Positions 45,215 through 55,446 of a stretch of 64,000 nucleotides of DNA are shown piece after piece (position 1 is the stretch's first letter; each line of letters opens with the position of its first letter). The notes below the pieces were generated by a model. The model saw only the letters and a program-made list of their open reading frames with translations. It did not search any database and was not told the origin of the DNA. Both the position numbers and the translations under genes were made by a program. Source of the stretch: Madurella fahalii. Its lineage: Eukaryota; Ascomycota; Sordariomycetes; Sordariales. The stretch lies in NCBI GenBank assembly GCA_029876055.1, contig CM056877.1:1240001-1304000 (forward strand), written 5' to 3'.

Positions 45215-45285
45215 GCGTCAGTGGTTTAGTGGTAAAATCCATCGTTGCCATCGATGGGCCCCGCGTTCGATTCACGGCTGACGCA
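45215..45285 (+). tRNA. tRNA-Gly (anticodon GCC)
   Basis: 71 nt, no intron. Acceptor GCGTCAG/CTGACGC with discriminator A, D arm GTTT-AGTGGTA-AAAT, anticodon stem CATCG/CGATG around TTGCCAT, variable GGCC. The T stem CCGCG/CACGG has one C-A mismatch; a G in place of that A would pair fully. Followed by a run of T at 45291-45304 that can end Pol III transcription. Decodes GGC and GGT. Confidence 0.9.
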
Positions 45286-46390
45286 TACCTTTTCTCTTTT
45301 GTCCACTGGACTTAATATTTTTTGTTTTCGGGGGTTTGTTTTTACTTGCTTTTTCTTACTAGTGCCTCGCAGAAGCGAGCCCCATACCTCGGACGGCAGT
45401 CATATGTAATAACAATAAATATAGGGAAAATGATAGAGTAATACAGCAGAGCAGGGTTCTACTAGGACGGCGAGATAAAGACTCTATGTAGGCAATAGCA
45501 TGGGAAGACAGTTTCATAGAAACCCATGGACTGCACCCTTGAACGTGAAGAAGCAAAGGGGAAAGGGAGCGGGAGCACAATGCTCAAGAAAAGACATTCG
45601 AACCGACATAAGCCCATCAGTGCACACTCTTGATTCGTCATCGTGATCCAGTAGAGCGGTCTACGATCATTTTCAGTTCTGGGAAGATGCCTCCAACAGG
45701 GCTCTTTTACATAGCTCTGCTCGGCGTTGGTTATGCAGAGAAGTACGGATGGGCAGGCTTATAGTAGCCCAGAGATCTTAGCATTACTTTACTATTACTT
45801 TACTGCCACGACTCCAATTGCGTGATGAGTGCACTTACGCCACGTATACTAGCCGTCATACAAGCTTCAATGCTGCTCTCGACTATTCTGGTTCCGCAAC
45901 GATCCCCGGGCCTGTCCGTGCCAGGACGAGAATGGTGAACAACTGAAATCTCCTAGCTGTATCCAGAAGCCTATCCAGCTCGGAACCAAAGGAATGACAC
46001 CTCGGCTCACGCGATAGTAATAATCCGAAACGCGATCTTTCCCTGTAGTCTAGGAGGAGTCCAAGGTTTACTATATTACGATACCCTCTGCCTCGCCCAT
46101 TCTTTGCGAGATCCCGGCCTCTGCCTTCCCCATACCTCTTCGCTCTGACAATCTACCCAAGGGACTTCGTTACCCTGACAGTATGGGCTGTCGTGGACAA
46201 ATGTCGGTTAGCCCTCACACAACCCCCAGCTCCGTAGTATTTTTGCCTATCATGTCTAACTCCCAACAGAGACAGATCCTTCGTCGCTCCAGCCCAAAAG
46301 GTCGGCGGCAAGAACTACTTTAGACAACCTCCTGAGCTTTTTCCCATGACTTAGGGTCGACCTACTATCTGAGGATGGCGACTCCATGAG
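45286..46390. other. intergenic, no gene recognised
   Basis: Between tRNA-Gly and the stop of the F-box-like gene. AT-richer at 45300-45460 and around 45780. Nothing else seen. Confidence 0.5.
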
Positions 46391-48556
46391 TCAAACCGCG
46401 GTCTGGAGCATGTCCTGAAAGACCTGTAAAGGATTGGGCCTCGCCGGGATCCGCTTCGCGATATACAACTCAGCCAGATTGCTTTCTCCGGGGCCAGCTG
46501 TGCAGAAGAATGATTCATAATCTCTGTATGGCATGATGTTGCACTCAGCGCCTTGCGGCGTGCGAAATATCATGACACCATATTTCTTCTTCCGAAGCGC
46601 ATCCAGAGCCTCTTTCCAGGTACCACTGAGCAAACGGATATTCTCCAGGTGAATGCACCTCATTGTCTGCGGCAGCCGTTCCAGCAGGCGCACTAGACTG
46701 GGAAGACCTACAGCAAGTTTGGCAAGGAAGATATCAACCAGCTTATGCCGGGTTCTTGAACCCATGATTTGTCCAACATCTAGAATTCGAGCTTCGGGCC
46801 GTGACTGTCTCATATCCAGGCGGAGCTTTTGTAGGTTAGGCGAGGCCAAGCAGACGGATAGGAATTTGTTGACATCATCCATGTGCTGCTCATCCATGTT
46901 CCATGGACTCCTGAATGCAAATTCCTTCAGGTGGTAGATCACCGACGAGAACTCTTGCCGCATATCCGGGGCTGGCACTAGGGTTCTAGGCTGTTCCGGA
47001 ACCGACACGTCGATATCGATGCTGTTGAGTAATGCCCCAGCACTTCGGGCGGCAACTGTGACATCGACGATGTGTGGATAGTCCGGCGGCCGGAACTCCC
47101 ATCGGCCCGCCAAACTACCGGACAGCGGTTGTAGCATGCGATGATATAGCCAATCCCAGAGATTGGGCCCAAACAGCAACGTCTCGCCCGCCCGATAAGG
47201 ATTCTCATCATAAAAAGCTAGCTTCCGCGCATTTGGCATCCTTGCAATTGCGGCGCCTACAGCCCCAGAGAACCTTCCGCTCCTTAGCAGCGATTCCTGT
47301 TTCTCGAGGAGGATTAGATACTCTCGATGGATCTCGTTTAGGCGGTCTTCGGGGCGATCTTCGGAGCGGTCTTCGGGACGGTCTTCGGGACGGTCTTCGG
47401 GACGGTCTTCGGGCCAGCCTTCGGGCCAGTCTTCGGGCCAGTCTTCGGCGCCGTCGGGGGTTTCATTGTCGTTGTGATATCGTGACCACGCAAGGCGATG
47501 TAGCGTACGGGCAACCGCCTTTCCGTTTGCCATCACCTCCGATGGTGTCTGTTTTGGGATGCCGGTAGTCTCCATCGTCGAGAAGCCGTAGTAAAGATTT
47601 ACGAGTGTGCTTCGAAGGCCACTGTAATGGAACCGGAGGAACCAAGCGCGGTCCGTAAAGCCGGTATTGTAAAAACAAAGGACAACTTGAACGGCGCGGA
47701 CTCCTTTCGCAATGGTCGGATGCCGAGAGATCTCTTCCAGGCGTGCAAGAGACGGCTCGTTGAAGCCGACGCGCACGGCACGGACCAGAAATTGTGAGCC
47801 GACGTTACAGAATCGTTGACAGACAAGGCGAGTGTTCTTAATATCTTGATTGTTGAGGTTTATGTTGTGCGGAAGTGTCGGATTCAAGTCGAAATCCTCC
47901 AGAAACTCGACGATCTCGAGGAGGATCTCGTCGGGCAAGTCCAGGATGGTCAGTTTCTTTAGATACGGACGTGACCAGTTGTTGATGCAGCAACGAAGAG
48001 TACTGTCGGCTTTCTCGAGCCTCGACTTGGATTCGTTTGCCTTCTCCAGTGCGTGGTCAAGGACCTCCCCGGACTCGAGTAGACCGTTGTGGATTGCCCG
48101 CTCCCACCACGCCGATTTGGAGGAATCCTGGCCGCCAAACCCCTTACGCTCGTACTGTTGGAGGCGATACGATGATCCAGGTTGACTGGGAAATCGGATC
48201 ATCTTGGCCGCCATCAGACGGCAAATCTCCCGCTCCACATCTTGGAGCCCCTTGTCCACGATTCGGAGGCTCTCATAAGCATCTCGGAGAAGCTTGTACT
48301 CGCCATCCCCGACACTCGGTGCGTTTGCTGCCATTTGATGCGAATCCGTCCGACGTGAGGAGCTGGTTGGAAAGTGGAATTGTGGAGTAGTGAGAGTAAG
48401 GTACCCTTGGCTTATGCTAGTGTGCGATGCCTGGGGTGAAGTGGGGAATGGCCGGGTTTGGATAGGTGCAGTGTGGTTGGTGGTTATTGCAGAGTCCTGA
48501 CCAAGCACATCCGCTTCAGCAACCACGCCAACACCTTGCTTCACAGGCGGAACCAT
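46391..48556 (-). CDS. F-box-like protein with a 12-bp coding minisatellite
   Basis: Single exon; first ATG at 48556 (721 residues), but MAANAPSVGDGEYK at 48334 is a possible start and the upstream 74 residues are Ser/Thr/Pro-rich low complexity. Residues about 100-185 form a helical or coiled segment (LQDVEREICRLMAAKM, LEKANESKSRLEKADSTLR). The F-box-like motif follows at about 198-255: LKKLTILDLPDEILLEIVEFLEDF, later LVCQRFCNVGSQFLVRAV. The remaining part has scattered Leu-rich stretches with no clear repeat. A run of WPED/WPEG then RPED units (residues about 370-405) comes from the minisatellite at 47343-47450. Similar proteins are common, expanded and variable in Sordariomycetes; target unknown. 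Confidence 0.78.
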   Translation of the reverse strand: MVPPVKQGVGVVAEADVLGQDSAITTNHTAPIQTRPFPTSPQASHTSISQGYLTLTTPQFHFPTSSSRRTDSHQMAANAPSVGDGEYKLLRDAYESLRIVDKGLQDVEREICRLMAAKMIRFPSQPGSSYRLQQYERKGFGGQDSSKSAWWERAIHNGLLESGEVLDHALEKANESKSRLEKADSTLRCCINNWSRPYLKKLTILDLPDEILLEIVEFLEDFDLNPTLPHNINLNNQDIKNTRLVCQRFCNVGSQFLVRAVRVGFNEPSLARLEEISRHPTIAKGVRAVQVVLCFYNTGFTDRAWFLRFHYSGLRSTLVNLYYGFSTMETTGIPKQTPSEVMANGKAVARTLHRLAWSRYHNDNETPDGAEDWPEDWPEGWPEDRPEDRPEDRPEDRSEDRPEDRLNEIHREYLILLEKQESLLRSGRFSGAVGAAIARMPNARKLAFYDENPYRAGETLLFGPNLWDWLYHRMLQPLSGSLAGRWEFRPPDYPHIVDVTVAARSAGALLNSIDIDVSVPEQPRTLVPAPDMRQEFSSVIYHLKEFAFRSPWNMDEQHMDDVNKFLSVCLASPNLQKLRLDMRQSRPEARILDVGQIMGSRTRHKLVDIFLAKLAVGLPSLVRLLERLPQTMRCIHLENIRLLSGTWKEALDALRKKKYGVMIFRTPQGAECNIMPYRDYESFFCTAGPGESNLAELYIAKRIPARPNPLQVFQDMLQTAV
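47343..47450. repeat. 12-bp tandem repeat, nine units, coding tetrapeptides
   Basis: Unit CGGTCTTCGGGA and variants (CAGTCTTCGGGC). Three adjacent units (47367-47402) are identical, which suggests recent copying. Twelve-base units preserve frame and encode RPED, RSED and WPED on the minus strand. Confidence 0.92.
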
Positions 48557-49477
48557 TAGCGCTGGTCAGGGTAAAATCTTCAATGGTGTGAAAAACGGCT
48601 CGGAGCACAGAAGATGATTGCGATCACTGTGCGAGTCCGTTGGCGGGGTCCCCGGGAGAACCACCACGCGGACTGTAGCGGGGCCACGAGTAGGTCGCCC
48701 GCGGCGGGGTGGTAGGATCTAGATATTCGGACGGATTGGTCATGGTCATGGTCATTTGGGGGCGATATGTTATGGTGACTTGGCCCCGGTGACCGAGATT
48801 TGTTGATCGAGTTGTAACTATCAATGCATAAATCATGACTCCGGAGCAACGGCTTGTCAAATTAGAGCACGCTTATATACTGTACAAACCTAAGACCAGA
48901 TCAAGCAAGAATCCCAGGCTCAGGGTACTTGATCCCGTTGAAGTTACCCCACGGCCCATTTCTCTCTGTCTGTCCCCCCCTACCACGCCCCACTCTCTTC
49001 CCCTCTCACCTGAGCCTTTTACCTTTCTTTTTTCTTCAGCATTTTCTTGTTACATTGTTGTCTTGCTATTGCATCGCGGTTGCTATCGTAGTTGAATGTG
49101 TAAGATTGGGGTTCTATACTCGCTAGAGATCGGTTAAGGGCTAACGCATCAATTTACCTCTCAAATCGTCATTATTTAGCCAAGTTCATAGTACCCAATG
49201 ACTTGAACTGACGTTCATAACCGCCTGAGCCAAACCCACTCCATAGTCTACACTCAGGAACAGGGATGGATTTGCATCTCCGCCCTCCTGGATCCAGCCT
49301 CAGCCCTACCGAAAATGTAAGTCTTGGCAGCCCATCCCTCCCGAAATTGAGCCCAGCCAGCCCTGTCTCCACCCTCACAACACGACCCCTTTCCGATTCC
49401 CCTTGACCACCAGACCCGACTCGGCTTTGCACCTCCAACCCGAGTCCAAACGCCGTGACTGCCAAAATCAAGTCGCA
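48557..49477. promoter_or_regulatory. divergent promoter region, F-box-like gene and zinc transporter
   Basis: 921 bp; a CT-rich stretch at 48950-49035. No gene recognised. It must carry the promoters of both neighbours. Confidence 0.45.
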
Positions 49478-50909
49478 ATGGCAATGGCATCCCCACGGCC
49501 CCGGTCACTCCGGTCGTTCCGGCCCAGCCGTCCCGCGACCATAATCCTCCTCGTCGCTGCCCTTGCCGTCTTCAGCCAGGTCGCGTGGGCCACCACTGGC
49601 GGCAGCAAAACCGGAGACCCTGCCTCGGTCGCGAACCTGTCCCTTGACGAGCTAGACGACCAACTCCAGGTTTGTATTCCCCATGTCGTCCCAGCTCAAC
49701 CAGTATCTTTTTTTTAACAATCACTTCGCCAACGAAAGCAATGCCCCCTCGTCTCGTCTCTCTCGGCCTCCAAGGCCGCCGCCCACGCCTCCGCCCCCTC
49801 CTCCCTCACCACCCGCCTCTTCACGATCCTCTTCCCCTCGTCCAAGCCAGCCGTCAACGCGCTGCTCGCGACGCTGTATATCTCGGGCCCGCCGAATTTC
49901 TTGCTGGCGCTCTGCCCGACGAACATTGACCCGTCCTCGCTGTCCGTCATGGTCGCGTTCGCGGTAGGGGGTCTGCTGGGCGATACCTTTTTCCACCTGC
50001 TGCCGGAGATCTTTGTGGGGGAGGACGAGCCGGATAGGGCGAAGTTTGTGCTGGTGGAGCCAAACAGGAACTTACTGTTAGGGGTGGCTATCCTGGTGGG
50101 GTTCTTGACGTTTGTGGCCATGGACAAGGGCTTGAGAATCGCTACTGGCGGCGAGGGACATGGTCATGATCATGGGCATGGACATGGACAAGGACATGGG
50201 CATGAGGAGAGTAAGGGGAAGGCGACGGGGGTGGATGATGGCGAGGGGAAGGGGGCGGCGAAGCAACGGAAGGGAGGAAATGGGAAGGAGAGGAAGGAGG
50301 AGACTGAGGTGCGGGAGAAAGAGGTGAATGCGTCGATGAAGCTTGGTGGAGTGCTGAATATGATGTGCGTGAGCAGCTTTGGTTGGTTCAGGATTTACGG
50401 TCCCATGCTGACGGTTCTACAGTGCCGACTTCACCCATAATATCACCGATGGTCTGGCGATGAGTGCGGCCTTCTACGCTTCACCTACCGTTGGCGCCAC
50501 GACTACAGTGGCTGTCTTCTTCCACGAGATCCCGCACGAGGTGGGCGACTTTGCGCTGCTCGTCCAGTCAGGGTTTTCGAAACGCCAGGCGATGGGCGCA
50601 CAGTTCGTTACCGCCATCGGGGCCCTAATTGGCACGCTCATTGGCATCGCAGTCCAGGAGTTCGGGGGCAGCAGCGAAGGCGTCGTCATGGGCATGCGTG
50701 ACGGCCTCTGGGGCACAAGCCTGACTGCCGGGGACCTCCTCCTGCCCTTTACAGCCGGAACGTTCTTGTACGTGGCCACCGTCGCCGTCATTCCCGAGCT
50801 ACTCGAGACGGGGCCCAACAAGGGGGCTGAGCTGCGCAAGACGTTGGTGCAGTTCGCTGCAATTGCGTTCGGAGCGGGCATCATGCTGTTCATCTCTTGG
50901 CACGATTAG
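49478..50909 (+). CDS. YKE4: ZIP-family zinc transporter, KE4/Yke4 type
   Basis: SLC39A7-like transporter that moves zinc between the ER/secretory lumen and cytosol. Exons 49478-49669, 49739-50364 and 50423-50909; introns of 69 and 58 nt; 434 residues. An N-terminal hydrophobic segment (TIILLVAALAVFSQVAWA) is a signal peptide. Helices follow with GPPNFLLALCP, VMVAFAVGGLLGDTFFHLLPE, then a cytosolic or lumenal loop rich in His-Gly (GHGHDHGHGHGQGHGHEE) typical of zinc transporters. The metal-site motifs are HNITDG (about residue 278) and HEIPHE (about residue 307); the join MIADFTHNITDGLAM across intron 2 confirms the splice. A second in-frame ATG at 49484 is close. Symbol given by family similarity. 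Confidence 0.9.
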
Positions 50910-52441
50910 AGCAGTGAGGTACGTGTGCGTCCGGCCAACTAGAGGAGCGAATACATGTATAGAGATTATAGATGGGTTGGGAGGGGTGCACTGCAGACAT
51001 TGGGAGGCTGAGCAAGTGGTCAGGCAACCCTTGAACGTAGCACAAACCTTCGGCAGACGGGCATACCGAAGACGTACTGTGTAATACTAGGTAATGAGGC
51101 AGAGGGTGTCCTTTACTCGAATCCAGGGCTGAAAAGGAAAACAAGAATGCCTTGAGAAAAGAAAACGCAGATCGGGACGAGTCTGCTGTATTACTAATGG
51201 GTGATTACAAAGATGACCCGCAGCGCTGGTTCCAGGGACTAGGTCGCTTGTTTCACTACCACAGTGCACTACACTAGTGTCTGTGGCGCAATTTTCTAAT
51301 GCCCTGTCAATGTCATCGAAAGGCGCATTGGGCCGTGCGCCGGTGGGCGTTGCCGATGACTCTTCCGGGCCGGTCTTTGTTGCTGACTGGATAGCCGTTT
51401 TGTGGCTTGGCTCCAGCACATGGTTTCCCACATCTCACGTCACCAATCAAAGTCTGACGGGCGGGTCGCAAGGGTCTGGACCTTCTCACTGAAATGGTGT
51501 CAAACCGACGCTTTTGGGTGCTTGCTTGGAGCTGAGACACGCAATTCCCCGGTCGAACAGTTGGATGGGGTTGTGGGGAACCAGCCGGCCGTTGTCAAAT
51601 CCTTGAAGATCCCGGGGCGTCATCCGACACCGGAGCCGATCTCTGCTCACTCGCCCTGTAGTCAACAACTAGAGCAAAGCGAGATGTCGCTAGTCCTGGC
51701 GATAGTGGTTTATCTGGGCTAAAAGCGGGCAGTTTGACGCCGAAGATGACGCTTCCACGCCTTGCCAAGCCCAATTTGGAGAGGTTAAGGGCGTCGAGGT
51801 CGCGGGACGCGCCCGCACGTGCTGCTGTACTCCCCTTCGGATGATGGAACTCGTCGCTGTTGCCAGGGCTGCCCGTGGAGGCATTACACGAGGCTCTCTT
51901 CTTTGGGGAAGGATCCCCCAAGTTCCCAAGCCTTCTTGTGAGCTCGCTTGGGGCCTTGGCTGTGAACCTAACTGTTTGCTGACCCCACCTTAGACCGGTG
52001 TTGGGAACATGCAGACAGCTCTGCAGAACGACATCCCTCAGCACACCCTTTCCATGGTTGGCCAATCAGCTCGGCCATCCAAAGAAGGGCGCCGGAAGAT
52101 CACGAACGCAATGCTTGTTTGCGCTCCTCGTCCCTTGCCGGGCTTTGTAATGAGTCAATCCACGTCCGTGGTGCAATCCCCTTCTACAAGTACATATCGC
52201 CGCCCGTCAAATGTGAAAGACACAAAATTGTCGAGACATCGGGCCCTTGAATTCTCAGCCTTCTGGAACTGCCTGCTGGGTTGATTCGTCGCTTTACATT
52301 TGCAACAACGATTCGCGGCCCAGTCACACAGGGCAGTCAATTATAACAGTTCCACGTTTACTTGCGGTACCGCCGGAACTTCTTTCAGCTCTAGGCGTCC
52401 TTTCCCCCTGAATTGTGTGCTCTTCATCGCCTTCTATAACA
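50910..52441. other. intergenic, upstream of the arrestin-like gene
   Basis: A 156-codon minus frame at 51595-52065 has ordinary composition but no recognisable domain, ATG context or splice structure, so it is not called. The rest is likely the 5' flank of the arrestin-like gene. Confidence 0.45.
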
Positions 52442-54132
52442 ATGGCGCTGTTCCTGGGAACAACGTCTTCGGCCTCGGCGTCGAGCGCCAGCGCCAGCGA
52501 AAGCGACTCCCTAGCCGCCAGGAGGAAGATGCCCTACCCCAAGTCCGACATCAAGGTCAACTTGAAAGACCACTACAACTCCAAGGTCTATACGTCCGGC
52601 TCGCCCCTGACTGGAGACGTGACCATCACGACCAAGCGACAAGTCCGCTTCGACTCGATCCAGATCGTCCTGATAGGCAGTACCAAGACGAACTTCGAAG
52701 GCATGAATGTGCCGCAGGAGGTCACGCATACGTTCCTTAAGATGGTCATGCCCATCCCGGAGTCGACATACCCCGTACCCAGAGTGCTCGAGACAGGCCG
52801 GACCTACAATATCCCCTTCCACTTCGTGATCCCCCAGCAGCTCACCATCAACGCCTGCAATCACACGCGCCTCTCGGACCAGCTACAAGATCATCACCTT
52901 GTCCCCCCCCTAGTATCGGTGGCTGGCAAAAAGACGACATGGCGCCGCACATGGCTCGGGTCGAGTACACTATCAAGGCTAGGGTGCTCAGGGAGGACGA
53001 GCTCGGGGCTACGAAGACGCGCATTATGGAGGCAACCCAAACGATCCAGGTGCTTCCCGCGTCAGTGGAGGAACCTCCACTTAACGTCGCCGATAAAGAT
53101 AAGCTCTATGCCATGGCCAAGACGAAGACGCTCCGCAGGAATATTCTGTCCACCAAACTAGGTCGACTAACGGCTGAAGCTGTCCAGCCGGGCGCCGCCG
53201 TCTTGTCGTCAGATGGCCGCAGGACTGTCTCACATCCGACAGCGCTCATCAAACTGACTTTTGAGCCGGAGTCATCATCATCATCATCATCATCAACAAC
53301 GTCATCATCATCATCGTCGTCGTCGCACACACCCACCCCGCCCCAGATATCAAGCGTCACCGGCAAGGTCACAGCCCACACCTTCTTCTCGTCAGGCACC
53401 ATCAACAACTTCCCGAATCTGAGTGAGTGGAACCTCCCGTTCGGGAGCGACCGACGCGGGCAGTTCTTCATGTCGACGGCGCTGCCAGCAATCTCCTTTG
53501 CCGAGCAGCCCGCCTGGACGTCGCCCAGCACCCGCACCGCTAGGCGCGACTCGGGTTACTGCGGCAGCGACGAGGGCGAGTCCAACGGCTTGGGCGGCAG
53601 GGCGAAGAACAAGTCGGCAAAGCCCCGGCACACAAAAGAGAAATCATCGTCGTCATCGACGACCACAACGACAACCGCAACCAAATACGAAACCACCCTC
53701 TCCATCCCCATCTCCCTCCCCACGGACAAGAAGACCTTCGTCCCCACCTTCCACTCCTGCATCGCGAGCAGGGTGTACAGCCTGCAGCTGTCCATCGGCG
53801 TCAGCGTCCGGGGCTCGACGAATACCATAACGCTGTCGCTTCCGCTGCAGGTGGCTATCGAGGGCGCGGCCCCGGCGGCAGCGCATATTGCCGATGGCGG
53901 TGATGGCGCGGTGGTGGGTTCGCCGGCGGACGGCCCGCCGAGTTTTGAAGAGGCGGCCGCGGACGAACACCTCCGGCCGAGGGTGCTTCAGGTGCCTGGC
54001 GAGGGCTACAGGGATAGGGGTTTTGTGAGCGGCGGGAGTACGGGCTTGTTGGGCCGGGGCCAGCCAGTGGCGGCGGGAGGCGACGAGCTGCCGGGGTATG
54101 GCGCTCCCGGGTATCGGAGGAGGATGGATTGA
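52442..54132 (+). CDS. Arrestin-related protein (frame broken by one base in a C tract)
   Basis: Arrestin-N/C domain adaptor, a class that brings ubiquitin ligase to membrane transporters. ATG at 52442. The frame reads MPYPKSDIKVNLKDHYNSKVYTSGSPLTGDVTITTKRQVRFDSIQIVLIGSTKTNFEG and TYNIPFHFVIPQQLTINACNH, then meets a C8 tract (52903-52910). After it, the continuing protein SIGGWQKDDMAPHMARVEYTIKARVLRE is in the -1 frame and stays open to the TGA at 54132. The alignment of the two halves is seamless if one C is missing, and total length is one base short of a multiple of three (563 residues expected). The C-terminal half holds Ser-rich inserts (TCA repeat) and a PPSF motif near the end. Probably an intact gene with a sequencing or assembly indel; a real frameshift is possible. 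Confidence 0.8.
53270..53324. repeat. TCA/TCG trinucleotide repeat coding poly-Ser
   Basis: Repeated TCA, TCG and ACG codons encode a Ser-rich loop in the arrestin-like protein. Confidence 0.85.
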
Positions 54133-54161
54133 GCGGAATAAGCGGAATGAGCGGAATGAGC
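54131..54161. repeat. 10-bp tandem repeat at the arrestin 3' end
   Basis: Three GAGCGGAAT(A/G) units, starting in the stop codon region. Confidence 0.8.
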
Positions 54162-55446
54162 GGGTGATTGAATGCTTGCCGATACAAATGCTATTTGGGG
54201 GTGTGCGATGATTCTTTTTGGGCTGTGTTGTGGATCCAAAGGAGCATATCGAATCGATGGGAATGGGTTTGGGCGGGAGAAACATGAATTTGGCTGGATA
54301 CCCAGTTAGCGTTGATTTCTTAATTGCATCCTTTGTTTTCTTGGTTTGCATCACGAAGAATGATTATAGTTCGTTCATTGGAAATAATTAGGTATCTCTA
54401 CTGGAAACAAATTTATTGGACAGTATTGCGACTTGATTCTCGGTTAGTTCGGTTCCCGTCTGGGAATGAGACACCTTTGGCCATGCCAAGGAGTCATATT
54501 CCATCCACTTTTCTTTTCAACTACAAATCTAAACCGCTTAGTGAGCAACAGCTTTTCGTTCCTATCTTGTTTTATGTCTCGGAGCACACGGGCTTTACTC
54601 AAGATTATGTACATTAGGCCATAATGTGAGCAGCCCAAAGGTTATACAGAGATGACGCGAAAGATGGGTGATCAACCCCGGTTTCGGGTAGATGCACCCG
54701 CCATGGCTTGCACAGCGCATCGAAATTCCCGACTCTGTTACTCCTCCGTTCAACCACAATACTCTTTACCTCTTCTATTAGAGAGCTCTACTTGTTACAA
54801 AGAACCACGGCTTCTTGCGTATGGTTAGCTTGCAGCTGGACGCAGATATCCTGAGTACGCCCGTGATTGTTGTAACCGGGCCGTGCAAGGGCTTACATGC
54901 ATGTGTAAGTCAGATGGATCAGCGATGACCGCCGGATTTCCCGGTACATCCATGTGGGGTCTTGCTCCACTGAAGTGCCGGTTAAATTTAGCGCCCGGCG
55001 CGTGAGATGCACCCGCCGATCCGCCAAATCGCATGATAAGGTCTTCAGCTTTCCACCAACGTCTGCCACCTGTCCCGCTCAACCGTTCGTTCACCAACCA
55101 CACAATCGCTGACAACCACACACCAATCGACTCTCCTCTTCCGTCGCAAACTCTTTTTCTGCGCCTCGCTTCTTAGGCACTCGGTGCCGATTTCACTCGT
55201 TTCATCCCAAGACAGGCAGGCCGCCGACGCCGCTGCTGCGCCAGACTGACGGCCAAGAAGATTGGCGATAGCCCCCAGATCTCCGCAAGCCGACAGCCAT
55301 ACCCGACCCACACGCCGCCGCGCACCCGTCTGAACGATTCCCAAGAAACACGAATTTTCGAAACTTCCCCCCGCCGCAGTTAATGAATTGAAGCGCTTCC
55401 CCCCAAACCCAAGCTCGGGCGGAAACCAGCAGGAGCAGACTACACC
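54162..55446. other. intergenic before the TM9 gene
   Basis: AT-richer block at 54290-54620, then a GC-richer leader directly before the TM9 start. No gene supported. Confidence 0.5.

Noticed and set aside
51595..52065. 156-codon minus frame
   Set aside because: No domain, no homology that I recognise, and it sits in the arrestin upstream region.
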